Counted from the first letter of the stretch, positions 39,167 to 48,898 are shown. The stretch is 64,000 nt of DNA from Rhizoclosmatium globosum (GCA_002104985.1 MCGO01000006.1:434001-498000); one strand, 5' to 3'. Numbers and translations are program-made. The notes: generated by a model from the sequence alone, not told the origin.

Positions 39167-42100
39167 CGTGGAGACGATGACACTCGTCAAGTAGGTTCAG
39201 CTCTTCAAGCAAACACTTCCTCTCAGTCTACTGTGCAACCATCGTCACAACATCATCATGTCACTTCTGGTCAGCGTTCAGGTGGCCGTGGCCAACGTGA
39301 TCGTGATGCTCGCGATAGAGATCCCAATGAAGTCTTTGTCAGAAACTTACCCCCTGGAATTTCTGAGGAAGCAGTGAAGAATGCAATGTCTCGATTTGGT
39401 CCAACAGGACGAGTGTCCCTTGGTCAAGGAAAGACTCTTGGCCTTGGTTGGGTTACTTTCTCTACAGCTGCTGGAGCGGCAGCAGCTATTGCGTGTAAAA
39501 CTATGGCTATTGGGAGACTGGATCAGCAAGGCAAGCCTCTTCCACTGGTGATGGTCAAGTCAGTTGCTCAACCAGGAAGAAATACAGGTGGCAGCAACTT
39601 GGGAGGAGCATTTGTGGTCATCGAAATAAACAACGATATTGATGCCTACTCTCTTGTCTCAACCAAAACTATAACTGTCAATGTTGACTCTGCAGCAACT
39701 GGATCCCTTGGAAATGATCCAATGTTTGATGTATCCTCGCGCTCAGCCACTGTTTATGGAGGAATCAGCGGCGCAAAGATTGTTGGTCCTGGGAGAGAAG
39801 GAGTAATTTCAGGCACCACAGCAATCTCTGAGATATATACAACACCTCCAATTGAGTATATACCTGCAGCCAACCATAATCTTCTCAGTGTCTGGGACAT
39901 AACAACTAAGAACAAGTTTGATGTGCTATTTGATCACAACGATATGTCAGTCAATATTGGTCACTTTCCTGCAAACAAATCTCGTACTGTAGTTGCAAAA
40001 GGTGTTGGAGACAAAGGACTTTTTCCACTTGTGATCAAATCACCTGTTAATCCAACCAACAATCTTGGACTAGCTGCTGCAAAGAAACCTAAGCCTCAGA
40101 CTTTCTCTACTCAAAATCATATTTGGCACAATCGCACTCATATTGGTGATGGTCAGCTGGAGAGAACTTTTCGTCTCAAGGCTGTGGATGGTCTTGATCT
40201 TGATGCTGAAGTACTGGTGAATGGGTCTTGTCCCTGTGAGGCATGTATTCTTGGAAAACTGCCCCGTTTACCACATTCTAGATCTAAAGGAGCACAATAT
40301 GTCCCAGATGACCTCCTGGCAGTCGTAACTATGGATCTAATGGTATTTTCAAATGTCTCACTTGGAGGTAGTAAATATTGGATATCGTTCACTGTTCCAA
40401 ACGCACTTGGGTATCGCTTTGGGTTTGGAGTAGACAGTAAAGGCAAAGCTGCAAAACATTTGCAATGGTCCTGGAGATGGTTGGAACGAACAACTGGACA
40501 GAAAGTGAAATCATGGTTTCTGGACAAAGGTGGTGAAAACCACCCTCAATGGTTTCTGGACATGTGTGAGGAGAATGGTGTGTCATTCATCAACACTGGT
40601 ACAGCAGAGCCTGAATCTTTGGGTATGGAGGAAGGCTGGCATGGCATTGCAATGGGCAGACACCGTGCTCTACAAATAAGGGCAAACGCTCCTACCAATC
40701 TTTGGGTTGATGGAATGAACAACCAGTGCCAAATCTACAACAGTTTCCTCCACAGTGATCACACTATCACCCCTCATCAAGCACTCTTTGGAAAGAAGCC
40801 AACAGTTCGCGATCTTAAGACAATGTTCCAGACAATGTACATTCGTGTACTACCCAAGAACTACATAGATGGGAAAGTCAGTCCACGTGCTGTCCGAGGA
40901 CGCTACATTGGCCACTCCAACTATCCATGGCAACCTCGCCGGGAACATCCAGGATACCGTTGTCTTACCGTTGATAATGATGCCACATCCATCATGGTAG
41001 GAAGGGATGTGTATTTCAGGGAAGATCACTTCCATCCCGGAACTCATGAACCTCTTTCTGCACCTATTCGATCTCTCAGCTGGTCTGACTTCAGAGATGA
41101 CACTGGATTTCCTCATGACCCTGAAACCATTCAAGACAACTTGGAACGCCGACGATCATGGGGGGTGCTAACGAATGATGAAACATCTGAATCAGTTGTC
41201 ATCAATGAAGTGGAGAGAGATGTATCTTCAACTGCAACACAACCTCACGCAATCTTATCTCCAACACCATCCCTTGATCAACCATCAACACCATCAGATT
41301 ATGGAACTCCAGCAGAAACTCCAGCGACAGCAACACCGCCTAGCCAAGTGGATGTTAATGTTGTAGACGGCGATTCAGAATCAGAAGAAGAGGACACACC
41401 TGCAACTCCAACACCTGCACCTCGACGTACATTGCGCTCAAACACAACTATGCCGGCATTCAGTAAGATACTGGGCAATGACGGATTTGAAGATTCAGCA
41501 AACGTTGCCGCTGCGTCAGGTGTGTGTTCGCCGTCTTCGCCGCCTGCAAAATCCGTTTCTAACGTTGCCGCTGCGTCAGGTGTGTGTTCGCCGTCTTCGC
41601 CGCCTGCAAAATCCGTTTCTAACGTTGCCGCTGCGTCAGGTGTGTGTTCGCCGTCTTCGCCGCCTGCAAAATCCGTTTCTAACGTTGCCGCTGCGTCAGG
41701 TGTGTGTTCGCCGTCTTCGCCGCCTGCAAAATCCGTTTCTAACGTTGCCGCTGCGTCAGGTGTGTGTTCGCCGTCTTCGCCGCCTGCAAAATCCGTTTCT
41801 AACGTTGCCGCTGCGTCAGGTGTGTGTTCGCCGTCTTCGCCGCCTGCAAAATCCGTTTCTAACGTTGCCGCTGCGTCAGGTGTGTGTTCGCCGTCTTCGC
41901 CGCCTGCAAAATCCGTTTCTAACGTTGCCGCTGCGTCAGGTGTGTGTTCGCCGTCTTCGCCGCCTGCAAAATCCGTTTCTAACGTTGCCGCTGCGTCAGG
42001 TGTGTGTTCGCCGTCTTCGCCGCCTGCAAAATCCGTTTCTAACGTTGCCGCTGCGTCAGGTGTGTGTTCGCCGTCTTCGCCGCCTGCAAAATCCGTTTCT

Positions 42101-45100
42101 AACGTTGCCGCTGCGTCAGGTGTGTGTTCGCCGTCTTCGCCGCCTGCAAAATCCGTTTCTAACGTTGCCGCTGCGTCAGGTGTGTGTTCGCCGTCTTCGC
42201 CGCCTGCAAAATCCGTTTCTAACGTTGCCGCTGCGTCAGGTGTGTGTTCGCCGTCTTCGCCGCCTGCAAAATCCGTTTCTAACGTTGCCGCTGCGTCAGG
42301 TGTGTGTTCGCCGTCTTCGCCGCCTGCAAAATCCGTTTCTAACGTTGCCGCTGCGTCAGGTGTGTGTTCGCCGTCTTCGCCGCCTGCAAAATCCGTTTCT
42401 AACGTTGCCGCTGCGTCAGGTGTGTGTTCGCCGTCTTCGCCGCCTGCAAAATCCGTTTCTAACGTTGCCGCTGCGTCAGGTGTGTGTTCGCCGTCTTCGC
42501 CGCCTGCAAAATCCGTTTCTAACGTTGCCGCTGCGTCAGGTGTGTGTTCGCCGTCTTCGCCGCCTGCAAAATCCGTTTCTAACGTTGCCGCTGCGTCAGG
42601 TGTGTGTTCGCCGTCTTCGCCGCCTGCAAAATCCGTTTCTAACGTTGCCGCTGCGTCAGGTGTGTGTTCGCCGTCTTCGCCGCCTGCAAAATCCGTTTCT
42701 AACGTTGCCGCTGCGTCAGGTGTGTGTTCGCCGTCTTCGCCGCCTGCAAAATCCGTTTCTAACGTTGCCGCTGCGTCAGGTGTGTGTTCGCCGTCTTCGC
42801 CGCCTGCAAAATCCGTTTCTAACGTTGCCGCTGCGTCAGGTGTGTGTTCGCCGTCTTCGCCGCCTGCAAAATCCGTTTCTAACGTTGCCGCTGCGTCAGG
42901 TGTGTGTTCGCCGTCTTCGCCGCCTGCAAAATCCGTTTCTAACGTTGCCGCTGCGTCAGGTGTGTGTTCGCCGTCTTCGCCGCCTGCAAAATCCGTTTCT
43001 AACGTTGCCGCTGCGTCAGGTGTGTGTTCGCCGTCTTCGCCGCCTGCAAAATCCGTTTCTAACGTTGCCGCTGCGTCAGGTGTGTGTTCGCCGTCTTCGC
43101 CGCCTGCAAAATCCGTTTCTAACGTTGCCGCTGCGTCAGGTGTGTGTTCGCCGTCTTCGCCGCCTGCAAAATCCGTTTCTAACGTTGCCGCTGCGTCAGG
43201 TGTGTGTTCGCCGTCTTCGCCGCCTGCAAAATCCGTTTCTAACGTTGCCGCTGCGTCAGGTGTGTGTTCGCCGTCTTCGCCGCCTGCAAAATCCGTTTCT
43301 AACGTTGCCGCTGCGTCAGGTGTGTGTTCGCCGTCTTCGCCGCCTGCAAAATCCGTTTCTAACGTTGCCGCTGCGTCAGGTGTGTGTTCGCCGTCTTCGC
43401 CGCCTGCAAAATCCGTTTCTAACGTTGCCGCTGCGTCAGGTGTGTGTTCGCCGTCTTCGCCGCCTGCAAAATCCGTTTCTAACGTTGCCGCTGCGTCAGG
43501 TGTGTGTTCGCCGTCTTCGCCGCCTGCAAAATCCGTTTCTAACGTTGCCGCTGCGTCAGGTGTGTGTTCGCCGTCTTCGCCGCCTGCAAAATCCGTTTCT
43601 AACGTTGCCGCTGCGTCAGGTGTGTGTTCGCCGTCTTCGCCGCCTGCAAAATCCGTTTCTAACGTTGCCGCTGCGTCAGGTGTGTGTTCGCCGTCTTCGC
43701 CGCCTGCAAAATCCGTTTCTAACGTTGCCGCTGCGTCAGGTGTGTGTTCGCCGTCTTCGCCGCCTGCAAAATCCGTTTCTAACGTTGCCGCTGCGTCAGG
43801 TGTGTGTTCGCCGTCTTCGCCGCCTGCAAAATCCGTTTCTAACGTTGCCGCTGCGTCAGGTGTGTGTTCGCCGTCTTCGCCGCCTGCAAAATCCGTTTCT
43901 AACGTTGCCGCTGCGTCAGGTGTGTGTTCGCCGTCTTCGCCGCCTGCAAAATCCGTTTCTAACGTTGCCGCTGCGTCAGGTGTGTGTTCGCCGTCTTCGC
44001 CGCCTGCAAAATCCGTTTCTAACGTTGCCGCTGCGTCAGGTGTGTGTTCGCCGTCTTCGCCGCCTGCAAAATCCGTTTCTAACGTTGCCGCTGCGTCAGG
44101 TGTGTGTTCGCCGTCTTCGCCGCCTGCAAAATCCGTTTCTAACGTTGCCGCTGCGTCAGGTGTGTGTTCGCCGTCTTCGCCGCCTGCAAAATCCGTTTCT
44201 AACGTTGCCGCTGCGTCAGGTGTGTGTTCGCCGTCTTCGCCGCCTGCAAAATCCGTTTCTAACGTTGCCGCTGCGTCAGGTGTGTGTTCGCCGTCTTCGC
44301 CGCCTGCAAAATCCGTTTCTAACGTTGCCGCTGCGTCAGGTGTGTGTTCGCCGTCTTCGCCGCCTGCAAAATCCGTTTCTAACGTTGCCGCTGCGTCAGG
44401 TGTGTGTTCGCCGTCTTCGCCGCCTGCAAAATCCGTTTCTAACGTTGCCGCTGCGTCAGGTGTGTGTTCGCCGTCTTCGCCGCCTGCAAAATCCGTTTCT
44501 AACGTTGCCGCTGCGTCAGGTGTGTGTTCGCCGTCTTCGCCGCCTGCAAAATCCGTTTCTAACGTTGCCGCTGCGTCAGGTGTGTGTTCGCCGTCTTCGC
44601 CGCCTGCAAAATCCGTTTCTAACGTTGCCGCTGCGTCAGGTGTGTGTTCGCCGTCTTCGCCGCCTGCAAAATCCGTTTCTAACGTTGCCGCTGCGTCAGG
44701 TGTGTGTTCGCCGTCTTCGCCGCCTGCAAAATCCGTTTCTAACGTTGCCGCTGCGTCAGGTGTGTGTTCGCCGTCTTCGCCGCCTGCAAAATCCGTTTCT
44801 AACGTTGCCGCTGCGTCAGGTGTGTGTTCGCCGTCTTCGCCGCCTGCAAAATCCGTTTCTAACGTTGCCGCTGCGTCAGGTGTGTGTTCGCCGTCTTCGC
44901 CGCCTGCAAAATCCGTTTCTAACGTTGCCGCTGCGTCAGGTGTGTGTTCGCCGTCTTCGCCGCCTGCAAAATCCGTTTCTAACGTTGCCGCTGCGTCAGG
45001 TGTGTGTTCGCCGTCTTCGCCGCCTGCAAAATCCGTTTCTAACGTTGCCGCTGCGTCAGGTGTGTGTTCGCCGTCTTCGCCGCCTGCAAAATCCGTTTCT

Positions 45101-47254
45101 AACGTTGCCGCTGCGTCAGGTGTGTGTTCGCCGTCTTCGCCGCCTGCAAAATCCGTTTCTAACGTTGCCGCTGCGTCAGGTGTGTGTTCGCCGTCTTCGC
45201 CGCCTGCAAAATCCGTTTCTAACGTTGCCGCTGCGTCAGGTGTGTGTTCGCCGTCTTCGCCGCCTGCAAAATCCGCCGCGCTCGCTGCGCTCGCGCGAGC
45301 CCCCGCAGCCTTTCAAGACCCTTTCCAAGAAATCTGCATGGAAACACTGTCTTCACCAAAGTCCAACAAGGATCGTCGCTCACGTCACTACAACAAATCA
45401 ACCCCATCATATGCTTCGTCTCCTCCTGTTGTACCAAAGCATGATGCTAAGGATAAAAGTTTTATTCCACTACAAGGTCTGGCAGCATTCTGTGGTTCCC
45501 AGAATACATTTGAAGCATTTGCTGGGCTGTCAGAAGGAGTAGCTGGATTTGCCTCATGTGCCACTGCGTTATTACTTCAAGAAGAAGACTTTGATGAAGT
45601 AGAACTTGATGAAGTTCGTTTTCTGACAGGTGTGGGTCAAAGATATGGACTAGCACTCTCAGTTCTTGATGGGCCATCAATCCAAGCTGGGCTTAAAGAT
45701 GAGAAATGGAGAGCTGCTATAGAGAAAGAACTCTCGCAATTTTGGGGCCTTAAGGTCTGGAAACTGGTTTGGCTTCCCCCAGGTGCACGCACTCTGGGAA
45801 CTATTTGGGTCCTCAAAATCAAGAAGAATGATATTACTGGAGAAACCCAATATAAAGCCCGCCTGTGTATGGATGGCAGGAGACAAGTAGAAGGTGTGGA
45901 CTTCAGCCAAACATATTCAGGTACCCCACACATGAACTCCCTGAAGATTCTCACTCGAATAGTCACTGAGCGTGGAATGGTTACTCGTCAGTGCGATGCA
46001 AAAGGTGCACATTTAACTACGGATCGGGACAGGGTCATGTATGTTAAAGTCCCACAGGGAATGGAAGTGGCTCCAGAAGACCGAGGTAAAGTTCTCGAGT
46101 TGCTACGGACCATGTATGGTCAAAGACAAGCTCCACTCATGTGGGAACGAAACCGAGATCGAGCTCTGGAATCAATAGGAATGACTCGGAATCCACATGA
46201 GCCGTTAGTCTTCAAGAAGGAAATCATCAAGGAAGGCAGGACTCATTTTATCTATGTGCTCACATGGGCAGATGATTTCTTCTTTGCAGCAGACAAGGAT
46301 GTTGAGAAGGAATTGGAATTGTTGATAGTGGAGTTGGGAAAACACTTTGAACTCACTGTTAAGCCATGTGTAGACCAATTCATCAGCATAGTATTTCAAT
46401 TCAAAGATGGAGCTTCATCAATGAGTCAAACTGCGTATCTTGAGGGAATCTTATCAGAATTCTTGGAGAATCAATCGGGAAAACGCCGTACAGCTTGGCG
46501 TCAGACAGACGACTCCAAATTTGACGCAACAGACGATCCGTCTGCCTTAGATACTGAGTTCCTCACAGGAAAGAACTATTATCGACTTGTTGGCCTGCTA
46601 CAATATCTCACAATCACCAGGCCCACAATTCAGCAAGCTGTAGGTAAACTTGCACGACACACAACCAAAACGCGTCGAATTCACTGGGAACGAGCTCAGG
46701 AACTGCTGGAATACTTGAATGGCACCCGAAACTATGGACTTATCTACCGTCGTTCAGAAAGCCCAGCGGAGTTTCTACTAGAAGGATTTGGGGATGCTGA
46801 TTGGGCAGGCGATGCAGCAACAAGACGATCCACCACAGGGGCTGTGGTTCGAATAGGAAAATCAGCAGTACTGAGCTTCAGCAAACGTCAACCCATTGTT
46901 GCAGACTCAACTGTATCAGCAGAAGTTATTGCTGCATGTTCTGTGGCAAAAGAACTAGTGTGGGTTCGCAACATGCTCACATGGTTTGGATACCCACAAG
47001 ACGGTCCCACTCGACTTTGGTGTGATAATCAGGGCACAGTCTTCAATTTGGAGGAAGGAGCACAACGCCATAAAACCAAACACATGGATGTAAAGTATAT
47101 GTTCCTCCGAGACCTGGTTAGACAACATTTGATCACAGTTGGACATATGCCAGACACAAAAATGCTGGCTGACATTCTGACTAAAGGACTGGGCTGGATC
47201 AAGTTTGAGTTCTGCCGAGACGCATTTGGGGAATTTGACGTATCAACCCTATAA
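39167..47254 (+). CDS. pol: Retrotransposon Pol polyprotein (RRM, protease, integrase, repeat, RT, RNase H)
   Basis: In frame with gag after one TAA. Using residue 1 at 39233: an Arg/Gly/Asp-rich linker; RRM-like domain 33-108 (EVFVRNLPPGISEEAV as RNP2, LGLGWVTF as RNP1); protease with VDSAATG (Asp152); integrase zinc region with H-x4-H near 297 and CPCEAC near 331, then catalytic Asp near 367, DKGGEN near 431 and the Glu region near 466; a linker; 63 repeats of 20 residues (757-2015); reverse transcriptase from about 2150, with QCDAKGAHL and WADD (2345-2348, in place of the usual YVDD); RNase H with GDADWAGD, SAEV, CDNQGT and KHMDVKY. About 47 percent of the protein is repeat. All catalytic acidic residues appear present. 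Confidence 0.93.
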   Translation, partial: RGDDDTRQVGSALQANTSSQSTVQPSSQHHHVTSGQRSGGRGQRDRDARDRDPNEVFVRNLPPGISEEAVKNAMSRFGPTGRVSLGQGKTLGLGWVTFSTAAGAAAAIACKTMAIGRLDQQGKPLPLVMVKSVAQPGRNTGGSNLGGAFVVIEINNDIDAYSLVSTKTITVNVDSAATGSLGNDPMFDVSSRSATVYGGISGAKIVGPGREGVISGTTAISEIYTTPPIEYIPAANHNLLSVWDITTKNKFDVLFDHNDMSVNIGHFPANKSRTVVAKGVGDKGLFPLVIKSPVNPTNNLGLAAAKKPKPQTFSTQNHIWHNRTHIGDGQLERTFRLKAVDGLDLDAEVLVNGSCPCEACILGKLPRLPHSRSKGAQYVPDDLLAVVTMDLMVFSNVSLGGSKYWISFTVPNALGYRFGFGVDSKGKAAKHLQWSWRWLERTTGQKVKSWFLDKGGENHPQWFLDMCEENGVSFINTGTAEPESLGMEEGWHGIAMGRHRALQIRANAPTNLWVDGMNNQCQIYNSFLHSDHTITPHQALFGKKPTVRDLKTMFQTMYIRVLPKNYIDGKVSPRAVRGRYIGHSNYPWQPRREHPGYRCLTVDNDATSIMVGRDVYFREDHFHPGTHEPLSAPIRSLSWSDFRDDTGFPHDPETIQDNLERRRSWGVLTNDETSESVVINEVERDVSSTATQPHAILSPTPSLDQPSTPSDYGTPAETPATATPPSQVDVNVVDGDSESEEEDTPATPTPAPRRTLRSNTTMPAFSKILGNDGFEDSANVAAASGVCSPSSPPAKSVSNVAAASGVCSPSSPPAKSVSNVAAASGVCSPSSPPAKSVSNVAAASGVCSPSSPPAKSVSNVAAASGVCSPSSPPAKSVSNVAAASGVCSPSSPPAKSVSNVAAASGVCSPSSPPAKSVSNVAAASGVCSPSSPPAKSVSNVAAASGVCSPSSPPAKSVSNVAAASGVCSPSSPPAKSVSNVAAASGVCSPSSPPAKSVSNVAAASGVCSPSSPPAKSVSNVAAASGVCSPSSPPAKSVSNVAAASGVCSPSSPPAKSVSNVAAASGVCSPSSPPAKSVSNVAAASGVCSPSSPPAKSVSNVAAASGVCSPSSPPAKSVSNVAAASGVCSPSSPPAKSVSNVAAASGVCSPSSPPAKSVSNVAAASGVCSPSSPPAKSVSNVAAASGVCSPSSPPAKSVSNVAAASGVCSPSSPPAKSVSNVAAASGVCSPSSPPAKSVSNVAAASGVCSPSSPPAKSVSNVAAASGVCSPSSPPAKSVSNVAAASGVCSPSSPPAKSVSNVAAASGVCSPSSPPAKSVSNVAAASGVCSPSSPPAKSVSNVAAASGVCSPSSPPAKSVSNVAAASGVCSPSSPPAKSVSNVAAASGVCSPSSPPAKSVSNVAAASGVCSPSSPPAKSVSNVAAASGVCSPSSPPAKSVSNVAAASGVCSPSSPPAKSVSNVAAASGVCSPSSPPAKSVSNVAAASGVCSPSSPPAKSVSNVAAASGVCSPSSPPAKSVSNVAAASGVCSPSSPPAKSVSNVAAASGVCSPSSPPAKSVSNVAAASGVCSPSSPPAKSVSNVAAASGVCSPSSPPAKSVSNVAAASGVCSPSSPPAKSVSNVAAASGVCSPSSPPAKSVSNVAAASGVCSPSSPPAKSVSNVAAASGVCSPSSPPAKSVSNVAAASGVCSPSSPPAKSVSNVAAASGVCSPSSPPAKSVSNVAAASGVCSPSSPPAKSVSNVAAASGVCSPSSPPAKSVSNVAAASGVCSPSSPPAKSVSNVAAASGVCSPSSPPAKSVSNVAAASGVCSPSSPPAKSVSNVAAASGVCSPSSPPAKSVSNVAAASGVCSPSSPPAKSVSNVAAASGVCSPSSPPAKSVSNVAAASGVCSPSSPPAKSVSNVAAASGVCSPSSPPAKSVSNVAAASGVCSPSSPPAKSVSNVAAASGVCSPSSPPAKSVSNVAAASGVCSPSSPPAKSVSNVAAASGVCSPSSPPAKSVSNVAAASGVCSPSSPPAKSVSNVAAASGVCSPSSPPAKSAALAALARAPAAFQDPFQEICMETLSSPKSNKDRRSRHYNKSTPSYASSPPVVPKHDAKDKSFIPLQGLAAFCGSQNTFEAFAGLSEGVAGFASCATALLLQEEDFDEVELDEVRFLTGVGQRYGLALSVLDGPSIQAGLKDEKWRAAIEKELSQFWGLKVWKLVWLPPGARTLGTIWVLKIKKNDITGETQYKARLCMDGRRQVEGVDFSQTYSGTPHMNSLKILTRIVTERGMVTRQCDAKGAHLTTDRDRVMYVKVPQGMEVAPEDRGKVLELLRTMYGQRQAPLMWERNRDRALESIGMTRNPHEPLVFKKEIIKEGRTHFIYVLTWADDFFFAADKDVEKELELLIVELGKHFELTVKPCVDQFISIVFQFKDGASSMSQTAYLEGILSEFLENQSGKRRTAWRQTDDSKFDATDDPSALDTEFLTGKNYYRLVGLLQYLTITRPTIQQAVGKLARHTTKTRRIHWERAQELLEYLNGTRNYGLIYRRSESPAEFLLEGFGDADWAGDAATRRSTTGAVVRIGKSAVLSFSKRQPIVADSTVSAEVIAACSVAKELVWVRNMLTWFGYPQDGPTRLWCDNQGTVFNLEEGAQRHKTKHMDVKYMFLRDLVRQHLITVGHMPDTKMLADILTKGLGWIKFEFCRDAFGEFDVSTL
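41501..45275 (+). repeat. In-frame 60-bp minisatellite, 63 units
   Basis: 62 complete units and a 63rd lacking its last 5 bases. Each unit starts AACGTTGCCGCTGCGTCAGG and the units look identical throughout. The unit is about 58 percent G+C and encodes NVAAASGVCSPSSPPAKSVS. As 60 is divisible by 3, all frames stay in phase, which also keeps a spurious 1,354-residue frame open (41478-45542). It ends next to a 12-bp palindrome GCTCGCGCGAGC. Confidence 0.98.
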
Positions 47255-47260
47255 GGTCTT

Positions 47261-47268
47261 GGGGGGTG
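47261..47268 (+). other. Polypurine tract candidate
   Basis: GGGGGGTG directly before the 3' LTR start at 47269, in the position where plus-strand priming occurs. Confidence 0.55.
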
Positions 47269-47744
47269 TGTGAGATATACTGCCTATCTTCTACAATTCC
47301 TTTCCGGGTTATCTTTCTTCTCTCTAGTTTCCAGTCCACTCAGTGTCTCACAGTCCACTTGGTGCCTCCCACTATTTTTACACCAAGTGAAAGTCCATTT
47401 AATCACTCCATTTAATCATTCCTTAAATCTCTCCCTTTCCCTTGAGTGTATAAGAAGCAAGGGACTCCCCTCTTGATACTGGTATCTACCAGTTTGTCAT
47501 TTGGGTTCTCGTCGCCTTGCCGCATCTGTTGCTTACCTTATTGCAACAACACTCAGGGTAATTCTCTTTTGTTTGTAAATGATTCTCTTATTATCGAAGT
47601 TCTAAATATAATCGATCTACCAGTTTGTCATTTGGGTTCTCGTCGCCTTGCCGCATCTGTTGCTTACCTTATTGCAACAACACTCAGGCCACGAACCAAA
47701 TTACAAGCATTACTATTACGAGCTTCGTCTCCGAGGTTCTCATT
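47269..47744 (+). repeat. 3' LTR, 476 bp
   Basis: Same ends as the 5' LTR. It contains two copies of the internal block separated by about 60 bases. Confidence 0.95.
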
Positions 47745-47893
47745 CTTAGTCATGGGCAGAGCTTCAAATTACAGCAACTTAGCTTCTGATTCAAGGATGC
47801 AGAAATTGAACACAACCGTTCTGTTGAACACGCTGATCAGCGTATGAATGACAGTGTGGAAAGGGCCAACAGATCATTTCAAGAGATCATTTG
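47745..47893 (+). pseudogene. WW-domain copy 2, part downstream of the retrotransposon
   Basis: Starts with the second CTTAG and continues the interrupted gene: HGQSFKLQQL, then the coiled-coil end HNRSVEHADQRMNDSVERAN, matching the end of copy 1 (EHAHQTMNDQVERAKE). Together with 37110-37726 it shows the insertion point to the base. Confidence 0.8.
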
Positions 47894-48012
47894 AAGATGT
47901 TTTGGGCACCCAGCTTTAATTTTCGGGCGAATACGACCAGATTTACATTTAAATAAAGTAGCATCAGTGATATCCAAATGCCAAGATTTATTCTGGAAAA
48001 AACAAACAAGAA

Positions 48013-48878
48013 ATGAACTTATCGAACCTCGATCAGAAGATCAACAGCTTTGTGAATTCCCTCACCGGCTCCAGCAATCCACCTCCTCAGCAAGTACAAG
48101 TCAAACCTCAATACAACTACAGCTATGGATATCCGGGCATGGTAGTGCAGCAACAGCAGCAGCAACAACCTCAACAATATCAGCAAGCCCCTTACGTTCT
48201 TCAACAACTAGCGCAGCCCCAGTACAATCGCCCAGTGACACCCTCACCTCCAGTGGCCTCACTTCCAGAGGGATGGATTGAACAGTATAGTCATCAATAT
48301 CAAAGGCCGTATTACGTTTGTGAGTGCCATCATATTTCATTCCGCTGACTCGAACTTGACGATGGAACATCAACAGACACAAGAACGCAGCAATCACAAT
48401 GGGAAAGGCCATTTGCACCCCCAAATGCACCACCTCCTTCAAACTTGGCTGCTCCTGTGACGCCGGTGATGCAGCGGCCTTCCTCCCCTTTCCCACTTTC
48501 TCCAGTGCCTTTCAACAGCCAATGCAAGCCCAATACAGCCCTTCAACACAGTATTCTCCTACTAATCAATCAGTTCCTGTGCAATACCATCAACAAACCC
48601 AGCAGGCTCAGTATCATCCTCAACCACAACCACAACCACAACCTGTTCAAGTTTACCAAGCTCAGATTCCACAGACTCAGGGTCTCCCGGTACAATCAAC
48701 TGCACCTATTGTTCATCAGAATGCAACAAGTTCTAATGCTGGTGTCCAACCGAATACACTACACACCAACTCGTCATCCAATGCCAAAGCTGACGAAGCC
48801 AAGAAAGATGATGATGACGAACGACCAACAGAACCTCCTCCACCATACACACCATTTGATCCTAGCATTATCCATTGA
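48013..48878 (+). CDS. WW-domain protein, copy 3, with own PPxY motif
   Basis: Exon 1: MNLSNLDQKINSFVNSLTGS, a Gln/Pro/Tyr-rich stretch with a Q run, then LPEGWIEQYSHQYQRPYYV. An intron (GTGAGT near 48321 to CAACAG near 48376) joins YTRTQQSQWERP, completing a canonical WW domain with both Trp. A frame change near 48500 (intron or a missing base in a C/T run) leads to a Gln/Pro-rich tail (QQTQQAQYHPQPQPQPQPVQ) and the acidic end DDDDERPTEPPPPYTPFDP. The PPPY could bind its own WW domain or that of a paralog. It lies 20 bases before the RNase H gene. Partner and process are unknown. Confidence 0.65.
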
Positions 48879-48898
48879 TTACTTTTTATATAAATAAA

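Larger units (their letters stand above)
37727..47744 (+). mobile_element. Ty1/copia LTR retrotransposon, 10,018 bp
   Basis: Two LTRs bound the element, flanked by CTTAG duplications. Internal order is leader with tRNA-primer site, gag with an RRM-like domain, protease, integrase, a 60-bp tandem-repeat block, reverse transcriptase and RNase H, then a G-run next to the 3' LTR. Integrase before reverse transcriptase defines Ty1/copia (Pseudoviridae-like). LTRs look identical by eye apart from one extra 65-bp unit, so the insertion is young. It splits a WW-domain pseudogene. The pol frame is fully open, which suggests potential activity, subject to the gag frame break and the gag-pol stop. Confidence 0.95.

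Noticed and set aside
41501..45275. CRISPR array or centromeric satellite
   Set aside because: Units are contiguous with no spacers and lie within a coding frame of a retrotransposon. The block is eukaryotic and gene-bound, not a centromere.
41478..45542. A 1,354-residue open frame overlapping pol, repeating LPLRQVCVRRLRRLQNPFLT
   Set aside because: It exists only because the 60-bp unit is a multiple of three, so any frame without a stop in one unit stays open. It has no domain and lies inside the pol gene.
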